The notes under the pieces: generated by a model
The model's input: the letters and a program-made list of their open reading frames with translations, nothing else
Databases searched by the model: none
Told to the model about the DNA's origin: nothing
In this document: one piece after another, positions 34,763-43,325 of the stretch
Layout of the letters: every line of letters begins with the position of its first letter
Numbering within the stretch: position 1 is the stretch's first letter
Translations under genes and position numbers: made by a program
Assembly: GCA_047630175.1 (NCBI GenBank)
Contig: JBLHVI010000009.1
Span: forward strand, 1-64,000
Length of the DNA: 64,000 nt
Direction of reading: 5' to 3'
From: UBA4582 sp047630175
GTDB taxonomy: Bacteria > Pseudomonadota > Gammaproteobacteria > Pseudomonadales > Azotimanducaceae

Positions 34763-36796
34763 ATGCCCGCATCTAGTGACAGCCGTGAGGAAGCCGCCCA
34801 CCTCCGGCAAGAGATCAATCAAAATAACTATTTGTATCATGCGCTTGATTCCCCGCAAATTTCCGACGCCGCGTTCGATCAGCTGTTTCGTCGTCTGCTG
34901 GCGCTGGAATCCGAATATCCCGACCTTGTGATCACCGACTCTCCGACGCAGCGAGTCGGGGCAACGCCGCTAGGCAGTTTTAACCAGGTGCAGCATGAAC
35001 TTCCCATGTTGTCGCTGGAAAATGCTTTCAGTGAGGCCGATCTTGTCGATTTCGAGCGGCGTATTAAGGCCCGTCTAGAGGTCAGTCCAAACATCGAATT
35101 CGTTTGCGAGCCGAAAATCGATGGTGTTGCTGTGAGCTTGTTGTACGAGCAGGGGCGCCTGGTTCGTGGTGCAACGCGCGGCGACGGTACTACTGGCGAA
35201 GATATCACACAGAACGTGCGCACCATTGAATCTATTCCTCTGCGGTTGCAGGGCGATCAGGTGCCGAGCAGGCTGGAGGTTCGGGGTGAAATCTATATTG
35301 CCAAGCCTACCTTCGCCGCGATCAATGCAGAAGCTGAAGCCCGTGGTGAAAAGGTTTTTGCTAACCCAAGAAATGCAGCGGCGGGCAGTCTGCGCCAACT
35401 TGATGCCCGACTGACGGCCAAGCGCAAGCTGACCATGTTTTGCTACAGTGTCGGTTTGGTAGAGGGCGGCGAGTTGCCGTCGACCCACGCACAGATACTT
35501 CAGCAGCTGCAGGCTTGGGGGCTACGTATCAATCCATCGATGCAGGTTGTTACCGGTGCGGCAGCCTGTCGTGAATATTTCGATAACCTGCAGGCAAGGC
35601 GCGCGGATCTTAATTACGAGATTGACGGCGTTGTATTTAAAGTCAACGATATGGTGGCACAGCGTCAGCTGGGCATGCTAACGCGTACTCCGCGCTGGGC
35701 TATTGCCCACAAATTTCCCGCCGAAGAAGGTTATACCCGGCTGTTTGACGTTGAATTTCAAGTGGGTCGCACGGGGGCGATCACGCCAGTGGCGCGCCTG
35801 GAGCCGGTCAAAGTTGGTGGTGTGACCATCAGTAACGCGACACTGCACAATATGGATGAGATTGGCCGTCTTGACCTGATGATAGGTGATCGAGTGTTGG
35901 TGCAGCGTGCCGGTGACGTGATTCCTAAGGTGGTATCGGTTGATCATGGGCAGCGTCCGAAAAATGCGCGACCGATTGTTATGCCGGATAAATGTCCGGC
36001 TTGTCAGTCCGACATTGTGCTGGCGGAGGGTGAGGTGATTGCGCGCTGTAGCGGTGGATTGTTCTGCTCGGCCCAGCGTAAGGAAAACATTCGCCATTTC
36101 GCTTCTCGTCTTGCCATGGATATTGAAGGACTCGGTACCAAGCTGGTGAGTCAGCTGGTGGACGAGGGTCTTATTCATAGCCCAGCAGAGTTGTATCAAT
36201 TAACGCAGACGCAATTGGTTGAGCTTGAGCGAATGGCACCCAAATCAGCTGACAATTTACTTAAGGCGCTGGAGGTAAGTAAGGAAACTACGCAAGCAAA
36301 ATTCATATATTCGTTGGGAATTTCCGAGGTTGGTGAATCCACCGCGCGGAACCTGGCGTTGTTTTTTGCTAACTTTGACACCCTGCGGGTTGCTAGTATT
36401 GAAGCGCTGCAGGAAGTACCCGACGTAGGGCCTATTGTCGCTAAGCGAGTGCATGCATTTTTCGCCCAGCAAAATAACGTTAGGATCATAGATGCCTTGC
36501 TGGCTGCCGGTGTTTATTGGCAGCATCAGGAAAGCGACGTTGACCCCGAAGTTCTAAAAGGCCAGAGTTGGGTCATAACCGGCACGCTATCGCAAATGAC
36601 ACGAAACGAAGCCAAAGCAAAATTACAGTCTTTGGGTGCAAAGGTCAGTGGTTCGGTCTCTAAAAACACAACCTGCCTAGTCGCCGGTGACGCTGCTGGT
36701 TCGAAACTGGCAAGTGCTCAGACGTTGGGTGTTGAGGTCATAGATGAGCAAGCGCTGGTGAAATTGCTGGCAGAACATGGGATCGAAACGACATGA
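34763..36796 (+). CDS. ligA: NAD+-dependent DNA ligase LigA
   Basis: 677 residues, full length. Domain order: Ia (LRQEINQNNYLYHALDSPQI), adenylation domain with active-site CEPKIDGVAVS (the lysine forms ligase-AMP) and TRGDGTTGED, OB-fold, zinc finger (CPACQSD, then C-x-GGLFCSAQRKE), helix-hairpin-helix repeats (about 480-580), and a C-terminal BRCT domain (GQSWVITGTLSQMTRNEAKA). GGAGG precedes ATG 34763; GTG 34760 is an alternative. It seals nicks in replication. The stop overlaps the next gene by 4 bp. Confidence 0.97.
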   Translation: MPASSDSREEAAHLRQEINQNNYLYHALDSPQISDAAFDQLFRRLLALESEYPDLVITDSPTQRVGATPLGSFNQVQHELPMLSLENAFSEADLVDFERRIKARLEVSPNIEFVCEPKIDGVAVSLLYEQGRLVRGATRGDGTTGEDITQNVRTIESIPLRLQGDQVPSRLEVRGEIYIAKPTFAAINAEAEARGEKVFANPRNAAAGSLRQLDARLTAKRKLTMFCYSVGLVEGGELPSTHAQILQQLQAWGLRINPSMQVVTGAAACREYFDNLQARRADLNYEIDGVVFKVNDMVAQRQLGMLTRTPRWAIAHKFPAEEGYTRLFDVEFQVGRTGAITPVARLEPVKVGGVTISNATLHNMDEIGRLDLMIGDRVLVQRAGDVIPKVVSVDHGQRPKNARPIVMPDKCPACQSDIVLAEGEVIARCSGGLFCSAQRKENIRHFASRLAMDIEGLGTKLVSQLVDEGLIHSPAELYQLTQTQLVELERMAPKSADNLLKALEVSKETTQAKFIYSLGISEVGESTARNLALFFANFDTLRVASIEALQEVPDVGPIVAKRVHAFFAQQNNVRIIDALLAAGVYWQHQESDVDPEVLKGQSWVITGTLSQMTRNEAKAKLQSLGAKVSGSVSKNTTCLVAGDAAGSKLASAQTLGVEVIDEQALVKLLAEHGIETT

Positions 36797-37398
36797 AAGC
36801 TGTTGTATTAATGCTGGTTTTATTCGGGCTTGGCGGCTGCATGTCGTCACCCCCAGAGCAGCCCGATAATCTTTGCGAAATATTTTATGAAAAGGATGGC
36901 TGGTACAAGGATGCGAAAAAAGCATCCCACCGTTGGGGTTCGTCAATTCCTGTGATGATGGCCTTCATTCATCAGGAGTCCGCGTTTCGGGCTAGGGCTA
37001 AGCCGCCTCGGACGAAGATATTATGGGTTATACCGGGACCGCGCCCCGCGAGTGCCTATGGTTATTCTCAAGCGACGGATGCCACCTGGGATATCTATAA
37101 GCGTGCTACCGGGAGCTGGGGTGCCGACCGCAATGATTTTGACGATGCTATAGACTTTATTGGTTGGTATAACGATCAAAGCTACCGCCGTAACAAGATT
37201 GCCAAAACTGACGCCTATAACCTTTATCTTGCTTACCATGAGGGTCATGGCGGATTTGCCAAGCGCTCGTTTGCGAAGAAAAAATGGTTAAAAGACGTAT
37301 CTACCAAGGTGTCCAGACGAGCGCTCAGCTATGGTGAACAGTTGAAGGGGTGTGAAAAGAAGTTAGATCGTGGCTTCTTTGGGTGGTTATTCAGCTAA
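36793..37398 (+). CDS. Lipoprotein with a lytic-transglycosylase-like domain
   Basis: 201 residues. The N-terminus has a lipobox (GLGGC, Cys16). The rest resembles an SLT-type lysozyme fold: VMMAFIHQESAFRARA carries a glutamate in the place of the catalytic residue, followed by SAYGYSQATDATWDIY and YLAYHEGHGGFA. Homologues lie next to ligA in Pseudomonas. It may cleave peptidoglycan at the outer membrane; activity is inferred from the motif. It is coupled to ligA (ATGA) and its stop overlaps the next start by 1 nt (TAATG). Confidence 0.82.
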   Translation: MKAVVLMLVLFGLGGCMSSPPEQPDNLCEIFYEKDGWYKDAKKASHRWGSSIPVMMAFIHQESAFRARAKPPRTKILWVIPGPRPASAYGYSQATDATWDIYKRATGSWGADRNDFDDAIDFIGWYNDQSYRRNKIAKTDAYNLYLAYHEGHGGFAKRSFAKKKWLKDVSTKVSRRALSYGEQLKGCEKKLDRGFFGWLFS

Positions 37399-38921
37399 TG
37401 CCTGACTTCGGCCTGCTATCTTTGTTGCCGCCGATAATCACCGTTATGCTCGCGATATGGACTCGCAACATCGTTGTGTCCTTGTCTATCGGGGTTTTCA
37501 TGGGCTCGATGATTCTGCAGAATTTCAACCCGTTTTATGCCACGTTAGACATGATTGAAACCCGAATTTTTGTCCAGATCAGTGTGCCTTCAAATATACA
37601 GATTATTTTTACAATGATGGCGATTGGTGGCTTCATCCGCCTGTTAGAGGTTTCCGGAGCTTCCCGTGCTTTTGCCAGGAACATGACCGGCTTTATGACT
37701 AATGGTGCTCGGGCGCAGGTTGCGACTTGGATATCTGGGTTGATGATATTCTTTACGGATTCGGGCAACGCGCTGATTATTGGTCCACTGTTTCGGCCGA
37801 TCTTCACTGAACTAAAAATATGCCGTGAAAAACTCGCCTATATTCTCGATTCCACTGCATCTCCGGTCTGCATTCTGATGCCTTTTATTGGCTGGGGTGC
37901 ATACATCATGGGGCTTATCGAACAATCATTCGGTGACGCGGGACTGACTGAGCCAGCATTGAATGTGTTGCTGCATGTTATGCCCTATCAATTTTATGCG
38001 ATTTTTACGCTGGCAGCTGTGCCGTTTTTTATTCTCAGTGGTCGTGATTTTGGGCCTATGGCGCTGGCACAGAAGCGATATGAATTTTTCCTGAAGCAGG
38101 TATCAGACTCAGATACAAACCTCGAGATTGAGGCTGGCAGTGAAGCTAGTGAGTCACTGGCAACGCCCATGGCCTTGTTCGTGGTACCGCTTACAATATT
38201 GCTTGGTTTGATTGGTGTATTGCTGATGTATTTTGCCAGCCTCGACGACATGAGCAGCATCCATGTTCGCTCGACCATGACGATCGCGTATGCAGCAGCC
38301 TCTGTGGCGAGCGCCGCGTTAATGTATCGCTACCAGAACGTGGGTGCGGACGTGTCGCTGAACAACTTTATTAAGGGTGCTGAGACGATGGTTTATGTGG
38401 TGGTGATACTGATTTTGGCTTGGTCCTTGAGTTCGGTGATTAAGGATCTGGGTACGGCTCAGATGCTCTCAACACTGATCGGTGAAGAGATGAACCCGGC
38501 ACTGTTGCCGGCTATTGTATTCGTGCTCGGGGCTATTATCTCAATTGCCACAGGATCTTCCTGGGGCACGTTTGCCATTCTCATGACGCTGGCGGTACCG
38601 GTCGCAGTCACTGTGGGCGCGCCTTTGTACCTGACGGTCGGCGCTGTTCTGAGTGGCGGTCTTTTTGGTGATCACACGTCGCCGATTTCAGACACTACCG
38701 TGTTGGCTTCTATCGGTGCCGATTGCCCCCACATTAATCATGTTTCAACCCAGCTCTACTATGCGATAGCGACAGGTATTACCGCATTTTTGTCTTTTGT
38801 CGCGGCGGGCTTGCTGGACACAGTTTGGGTCGGTGTAGCAGGTCTCGGCATATTGTTACTGGTGATATCGATCATGGGCCGACAGACGCGTAGGGCCTCG
38901 CTGGCACCGCATGTGTCTTAG
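37398..38921 (+). CDS. Na+/H+ antiporter of the NhaC family
   Basis: 507 residues with about twelve membrane segments. The start at ATG 37398 overlaps the previous stop, giving MPDFGLLSLLPPIITVMLAI; the frame is open further upstream. Family motifs are WISGLMIFFTDSGNALIIGP in the first half and IATGSSWGTFAI plus LFGDHTSPISDTTVLASIGA in the second, as in NhaC/YuiF-type antiporters. Probably exports Na+ for H+; ion choice is not proven. The stop overlaps the stop of the convergent FAD gene (4 bp). Confidence 0.9.
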   Translation: MPDFGLLSLLPPIITVMLAIWTRNIVVSLSIGVFMGSMILQNFNPFYATLDMIETRIFVQISVPSNIQIIFTMMAIGGFIRLLEVSGASRAFARNMTGFMTNGARAQVATWISGLMIFFTDSGNALIIGPLFRPIFTELKICREKLAYILDSTASPVCILMPFIGWGAYIMGLIEQSFGDAGLTEPALNVLLHVMPYQFYAIFTLAAVPFFILSGRDFGPMALAQKRYEFFLKQVSDSDTNLEIEAGSEASESLATPMALFVVPLTILLGLIGVLLMYFASLDDMSSIHVRSTMTIAYAAASVASAALMYRYQNVGADVSLNNFIKGAETMVYVVVILILAWSLSSVIKDLGTAQMLSTLIGEEMNPALLPAIVFVLGAIISIATGSSWGTFAILMTLAVPVAVTVGAPLYLTVGAVLSGGLFGDHTSPISDTTVLASIGADCPHINHVSTQLYYAIATGITAFLSFVAAGLLDTVWVGVAGLGILLLVISIMGRQTRRASLAPHVS

Positions 38922-40216
38922 GGTTTGCGGTTGAAATGGCTTGCCCTTAGGGCGTCTTGTAGTTGATATGACCAGTAAGCTAACTGGGCGATGATTGGCC
39001 CAAACGGTTTACCAACATAGTCTAGACCAAACCTCTTGAATAGCAGATATGTCTCGTCCTCGCTGCTGATCGCTGAGGCGATGAGTTCGCCGCCCATGGT
39101 TGTTGTCACCATACCGTGGCCACCAAAACCTTGGCAATACCACTCGCCCGGTTTTAATTGACCTAGCTGGGGCATCTTGTGTGCGGAGTAACCCATATAG
39201 CCGCCCCACGCCACCTCGCCGCGTATACCTTCGAGTTGTGGATAGACGGATAGTAAGTCTTTGAGCATGATGGTTTTGAGCCTCTCCTGAGATGGGTGAA
39301 ACATAGATACGCGCCCACCCCAGAGTAGCTGCTGGTCGTCAACGAGCCGATAATAGTTGGATGAAAATCGATTGTCTGACACGCCATAAGGTGACCTAAT
39401 AGCGGTTTCCAGCCTGTCACCCAGAGGCTCGGTGAGTAACACATAGGTCGCTACCGGCAGTGTGGCCCGGCTGAGTTTACGGTGCAGCGAGTCGATATAG
39501 CCGCTGCAGGCATACACTACATGCTGTGCCTTGACGCTGCCACTGTCGGTCTCGACACGCCATCGGTGGTTCGCCGCAGGCTGAGATTTCACCGAAGTTA
39601 CTCGGCTAGCTTCAAAAAAGCGGGCGCCGGCCTGGCGCGCCAGATTGGCTGTGTGCAGGGCATAGTTAAGAGATTGAAAGCGTTGTGCCTTGGGCTTTAG
39701 AAAGCCGTCGAAGTAGCGATTTGTCAGGTATGCTTCCTGCATCTGCTGGCGTGGCCAGAATTCCAAGCCCTCATCAAACAGGCGATTCATTTCGTCAATG
39801 TAATGTCGTATGCCGGCTTCGTCATCAAACCACGAGGCGGTGACAGTGCCTTCCCTAGGTTGCTTTATCCGGGACTCGGCCCCTTCGATGCGCGTTTGTA
39901 TTAGATCATAGGCTCGTTGGGTTAAGCTGTAGAGTTGCTGAGCGCGAGGCTCGCCATATTTACGCGCTAGGGCTAGGGCGTTCTGTGAGAAGCCGCAGGA
40001 AACAAATCCACCGTTGCGCCCCGACGCCCCCCAACCGACGCGCTCTGCCTCAAGCAATACGCAGGACATGCCGCGCTCGGCAAGCCCTAGCGCGGTTGCG
40101 ATACCTGCCAACCCGCCGCCAATAACGCAGACGCTGGTTTCGATATCAGCGTTTAGTGATTCAACCGCTGGCAGGGTGGTGACGGTGCGTCGATAGTAAG
40201 AGTCGATGTAGCTCAT
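38918..40216 (-). CDS. FAD-dependent amine/amino-acid oxidoreductase (DadA/PuuB-like)
   Basis: 432 residues. The N-terminal dinucleotide motif is VCVIGGGLAGIATALGLAER, followed by GASGRNGGFVSCGFSQN, a segment shared by gamma-glutamylputrescine oxidase and glycine/D-amino-acid oxidases. The C-terminal FAD loop GFGGHGMVTTTMGG is present. Likely a cytosolic flavoenzyme oxidising a secondary amine; substrate unknown. Convergent with the antiporter gene, with overlapping stops, and upstream-divergent to an MFS transporter that may carry its substrate. Confidence 0.9.
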   Translation of the reverse strand: MSYIDSYYRRTVTTLPAVESLNADIETSVCVIGGGLAGIATALGLAERGMSCVLLEAERVGWGASGRNGGFVSCGFSQNALALARKYGEPRAQQLYSLTQRAYDLIQTRIEGAESRIKQPREGTVTASWFDDEAGIRHYIDEMNRLFDEGLEFWPRQQMQEAYLTNRYFDGFLKPKAQRFQSLNYALHTANLARQAGARFFEASRVTSVKSQPAANHRWRVETDSGSVKAQHVVYACSGYIDSLHRKLSRATLPVATYVLLTEPLGDRLETAIRSPYGVSDNRFSSNYYRLVDDQQLLWGGRVSMFHPSQERLKTIMLKDLLSVYPQLEGIRGEVAWGGYMGYSAHKMPQLGQLKPGEWYCQGFGGHGMVTTTMGGELIASAISSEDETYLLFKRFGLDYVGKPFGPIIAQLAYWSYQLQDALRASHFNRKP

Positions 40217-40366
40217 GGTAAAATCCGAAATATTGCTTAGACTCTACACAAGCGACCTAAATGGACAAACTCTTTTTGAAAATAAGATGCTGTAGATACG
40301 AAAGAGGAGAGTATAATCGCGCGCCAGTTAATAGCTGGGTCACTGCTGGTTTGTAGGAAGAATGTC

Positions 40367-41641
40367 ATGGCAGGTTCATTGAAGTCCGTAACGGCGCTGC
40401 TGCTGTCGGCGGCAATTTTGTTGATTGGGCATGGGCTGCAACTCACCCTTGCGCCACTGTATGCTGTGAATCTGGGCTGGTCGGCAGATTTGATCGGCTA
40501 TACGGGCTCTGCCTACTTCCTAGGATTTGTGGTCGGCTGTCTAACGATTCCTTCGCTGGTGGCTAGGGTCGGGCACATCCGCGTTTTTACCGTGTTGGTG
40601 GGGCTGGCTACTGCATCGTTGCTGCTGATTGGTTTGATCGATCAATTTTGGTTCTGGTTGTTATCTCGCTGCCTATCAGGCTGGGCCCTTGCGGGCATAT
40701 ATATGATTATCGAGAGCTGGCTAAATGAGCGGTCAGCGGTTGATTCTCGCGGTCGAATGTTATCTTTATACATGATCATTACGCTTTCCGCGATCTGCTT
40801 AGGGCAGTTGTTAATAGGTTTCGACCTAGGTTTTCAGGGTCTTTTCATGCTGGCGGCAGTACTGCTGGTGATAGGGGTAGTGCCTATTGGTCTTACCTCC
40901 AGCTCCGCACCTACGCCGATACCACAGGTTAAGTTTCGCTTAGCGAGAGTGATTGCGGCCTCCCAGGTGTCTATGGTCGGCGCGTTTTTTGGTGGCGTAG
41001 TAACGGGTGGTTTCTGGGCACTCGGGCCTGTAGTGGCCAGGGCGAATCAACTTGAGACGGAACAGATCGGTATTTTTATGGCGGTGACCATTATTGGTGG
41101 CGCTTGTTTTCAATTCCCTGTGGGTCATTTGTCAGATCGTGTCGATCGTCGCTATGTGATTGCCGGGATTGCATTGCTCGGCGTTTTCACTTGTTTGATC
41201 GCATTGTTCTTTCTCAGCGGCAACCCGCGACTGGTGTATTTCACTATGTTTCTGTTTGGTGGCATGACTTTTCCTTTATATTCCCTGTGTCTGGCGCATG
41301 CGAATGACAACACAACCCTGTCATTGATGGAGGTGGCGAGCGGTGTGCTGATGATGAATAGCTTTGGCTCTATTATCGGCCCACTGTTAGTGGCGTTTTT
41401 AATCGGTTACAACAGTCAGGCATTATTTATTGTCTCGGCGGTGGCGCTGTCGTTGCTGGTTTGCTGGACGCTGTATCGGATTCAAGTCCACGGGGTTGAT
41501 CGTAACCATTTCGCGCCATTTGTTAACGTCAGAAATACGTCGCACGAGATTCTTGAGATGGTAGATCACGACGTTGATCTAGAAAGCGAAGATATTTACG
41601 ACGTTACTGCGGATGTCGAGGATAGTGTTACTGAAAACTAA
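40367..41641 (+). CDS. MFS transporter (YcaD-like)
   Basis: 424 residues with twelve predicted membrane segments, starting SVTALLLSAAILLIGHGLQL. The MFS loop after TM2 is LVARVGHIRVFTVLVGLA and the equivalent in the second half is HLSDRVDRRYVIAGIA. CLSGWALAGIYMIIESWLN is typical of the YcaD branch. The C-terminal 40 residues are acidic and cytosolic. Substrate unknown. It is divergent from the FAD amine oxidoreductase, whose start is 150 bp away, suggesting shared control. Confidence 0.9.
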   Translation: MAGSLKSVTALLLSAAILLIGHGLQLTLAPLYAVNLGWSADLIGYTGSAYFLGFVVGCLTIPSLVARVGHIRVFTVLVGLATASLLLIGLIDQFWFWLLSRCLSGWALAGIYMIIESWLNERSAVDSRGRMLSLYMIITLSAICLGQLLIGFDLGFQGLFMLAAVLLVIGVVPIGLTSSSAPTPIPQVKFRLARVIAASQVSMVGAFFGGVVTGGFWALGPVVARANQLETEQIGIFMAVTIIGGACFQFPVGHLSDRVDRRYVIAGIALLGVFTCLIALFFLSGNPRLVYFTMFLFGGMTFPLYSLCLAHANDNTTLSLMEVASGVLMMNSFGSIIGPLLVAFLIGYNSQALFIVSAVALSLLVCWTLYRIQVHGVDRNHFAPFVNVRNTSHEILEMVDHDVDLESEDIYDVTADVEDSVTEN

Positions 41642-41758
41642 CGCATGAGCAGAGGCACAAGGGTTTTTTGATTGCGCCTATGTTAAAAGCGTGCCCTGTT
41701 GGACGTGCGTCAGGATGCTAACGTCTAAAAGCCTCAGGGCCTGCTGCCATCGACCGGC

Positions 41759-41914
41759 TTAGCTGGCGACGCGCCGTGCGGTTTCGCGTCGATGGTTACT
41801 GCGACGCGCGTCGTTGCGACGCTCGTCACCAATTGCAGCGACCTGCTGTCGTCGTTCAATATTTCTGCGGTCTTCGTCGCGGCGGTCTGAATCCAGTCGT
41901 TTATCGGTGATCAT
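41759..41914 (-). CDS. Arginine-rich microprotein with an RR pentad pattern
   Basis: 51 residues, starting ATG at 41914 on the minus strand (MITDKRLDSDRRDEDRR). Fifteen of the residues are Arg, and Arg-Arg pairs fall at positions 11, 16, 21, 32, 37, 42 and 47, that is every five residues with one break (residues 26-31). No similar frame is needed by a neighbour, and the stop and start lie in an otherwise empty gap. Small DRRxxDRR-type proteins are known from Gammaproteobacteria, function unclear. The ribosome site is weak (AGAGA). It could be a chance product of a repeated DNA tract. Confidence 0.5.
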   Translation of the reverse strand: MITDKRLDSDRRDEDRRNIERRQQVAAIGDERRNDARRSNHRRETARRVAS

Positions 41915-42098
41915 GCAATAGTCTCTAGTTAATGGCTGTTAATGACAAGAAATCTCAAATCATAATAAATTGCTATCTAACATCAGCTAGATTCATGATG
42001 GCTTCGGTGAAGAATGCATGATCCGTCCCATGCTCGCAAGGGTCAAGCCCCGGCGGTCATGAAGTTGTAACCCGAATGCAAGGTTCTCAGGGACCCGA
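41915..42098 (+). other. Intergenic remainder before the sugar dehydrogenase gene
   Basis: AT-richer DNA with nothing recognised; it probably holds the promoter of the Arg-rich microprotein. The stretch 41642-41758 on the other side, downstream of the MFS gene, is also without features apart from an imperfect hairpin near 41651-41678. Confidence 0.4.
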
Positions 42099-43262
42099 TC
42101 AACTGGCCGAGTAGGTCAGCCGGTAAATAACGTTGGCCAGATCATCGGCGATTAGCAGGCTGCCGTCTTTGAGTTGTAGCAAGTCAGCGGGACGGCCCCA
42201 CGCGACATTGTCTTGCAACCAGCCCTCAATCAACACTTCATAATGCAGTTCGCCGTTAGCGTCCTGTCGGGCACTGGTGATTCTGTGCCCCGTGTGGCCA
42301 GCCTCTGGTGAGCGATTCCAGGAGCCATGCTCGGGAATTATTATCTGTTGTCGATAGGCCGCCGGAAACATATTGCCGGTATAAAACATCATGCCTAGAG
42401 GGGCGACGTGGGGTCCTAAGTCAAGGACGGGCTCAATATAGTCAGTCGGGTTTTTGCCAGCCCCAAATTCAGGGTCAGGAATGCTCTGGCCGTGGAAAAA
42501 CGGATAACCGAAATGCTGCCCAGCCAATGTCACGTGGTTTAATTCACACGGCGGCGTATCATCACCTAGCATGTCCCGACCATTGTCGACGAACCAGAGA
42601 TCGCCGGTAGTGGGATGAAAGTCAAAACCCACCGTGTTGCGCACTCCCTCGACAAAAGGCTCCAGGCTGGCTGGCTTGGCATCGACGTTCAGGCGGTGGA
42701 TGGCTGCAAAGGTTGGGTCTTGTGATAAGCAAATGTTGCAGGGCGCACCGACAGGAATATAAAGGTAGCCGTCCGGCCCAAACTCTAAGTACTTCCAGCC
42801 GTGGTGGCGTTCTGTCGGCAGTGATTCTAGCAATACATCGGCCGTGGCAAGTTCGGGACCTACCTGCTTCGCGATATCCCGATAAACCAGAATTTTGCTT
42901 ACCGCGCCAACGTACAGGTCACCCTTTTGATAGGCGATGCCTGTGGGTAGCTCTACATTATCGGCAATCAGCGTGACCTCATCGCCTTTGTCATCGCCCG
43001 TGGTATCGCGCACAGCGTGTATCTTGCCGGCGCCTCTGCTGCCGACATAAACGACGCCATCATCGCCCTGTGCCATCTGGCGAGGATTTTCAACGTTGGC
43101 ATAGATCTCAATATGAAAGCCTGCCGGCATGATCAATTTGTCGAGAGGCAGGGCCTCTGCGCCGATGGTAGCGTCTGCGCCGAAGCCGGCAAGTAATATT
43201 GTTAGGATCACTCGCTGAAGGTACTGCCTGCAATGCGTGGCTGTTATGATGCTTGCTGTCAT
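42099..43262 (-). CDS. Periplasmic PQQ-type sugar/aldose dehydrogenase (sorbosone dehydrogenase family)
   Basis: About 387 residues from ATG 43262; the frame is open to 43292. A signal peptide is followed by a beta-propeller: repeated strands such as DGVVYVGSRGAGKIHAV and ELPTGIAYQKGDLYVG. RHHGWKYLEFGPDGYLYI carries the His/Gly motif of soluble glucose/sorbosone dehydrogenases, and GNMFPAAYRQQIIIPEHGSW and GRPADLLQLKDGSLLIADD match the C-terminal blades. A CNIC pair occurs in VGAPCNICLSQD. Substrate and cofactor are inferred from family. Divergent from the dinG-like gene with about 63 bp between starts. Confidence 0.87.
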   Translation of the reverse strand: MTASIITATHCRQYLQRVILTILLAGFGADATIGAEALPLDKLIMPAGFHIEIYANVENPRQMAQGDDGVVYVGSRGAGKIHAVRDTTGDDKGDEVTLIADNVELPTGIAYQKGDLYVGAVSKILVYRDIAKQVGPELATADVLLESLPTERHHGWKYLEFGPDGYLYIPVGAPCNICLSQDPTFAAIHRLNVDAKPASLEPFVEGVRNTVGFDFHPTTGDLWFVDNGRDMLGDDTPPCELNHVTLAGQHFGYPFFHGQSIPDPEFGAGKNPTDYIEPVLDLGPHVAPLGMMFYTGNMFPAAYRQQIIIPEHGSWNRSPEAGHTGHRITSARQDANGELHYEVLIEGWLQDNVAWGRPADLLQLKDGSLLIADDLANVIYRLTYSAS

Positions 43263-43325
43263 GAATCTTCCCGTATCGCTAATCATTGTCATCGCGATGA
43301 TGCGCAGTTTAGGTATGTCTCGTCA

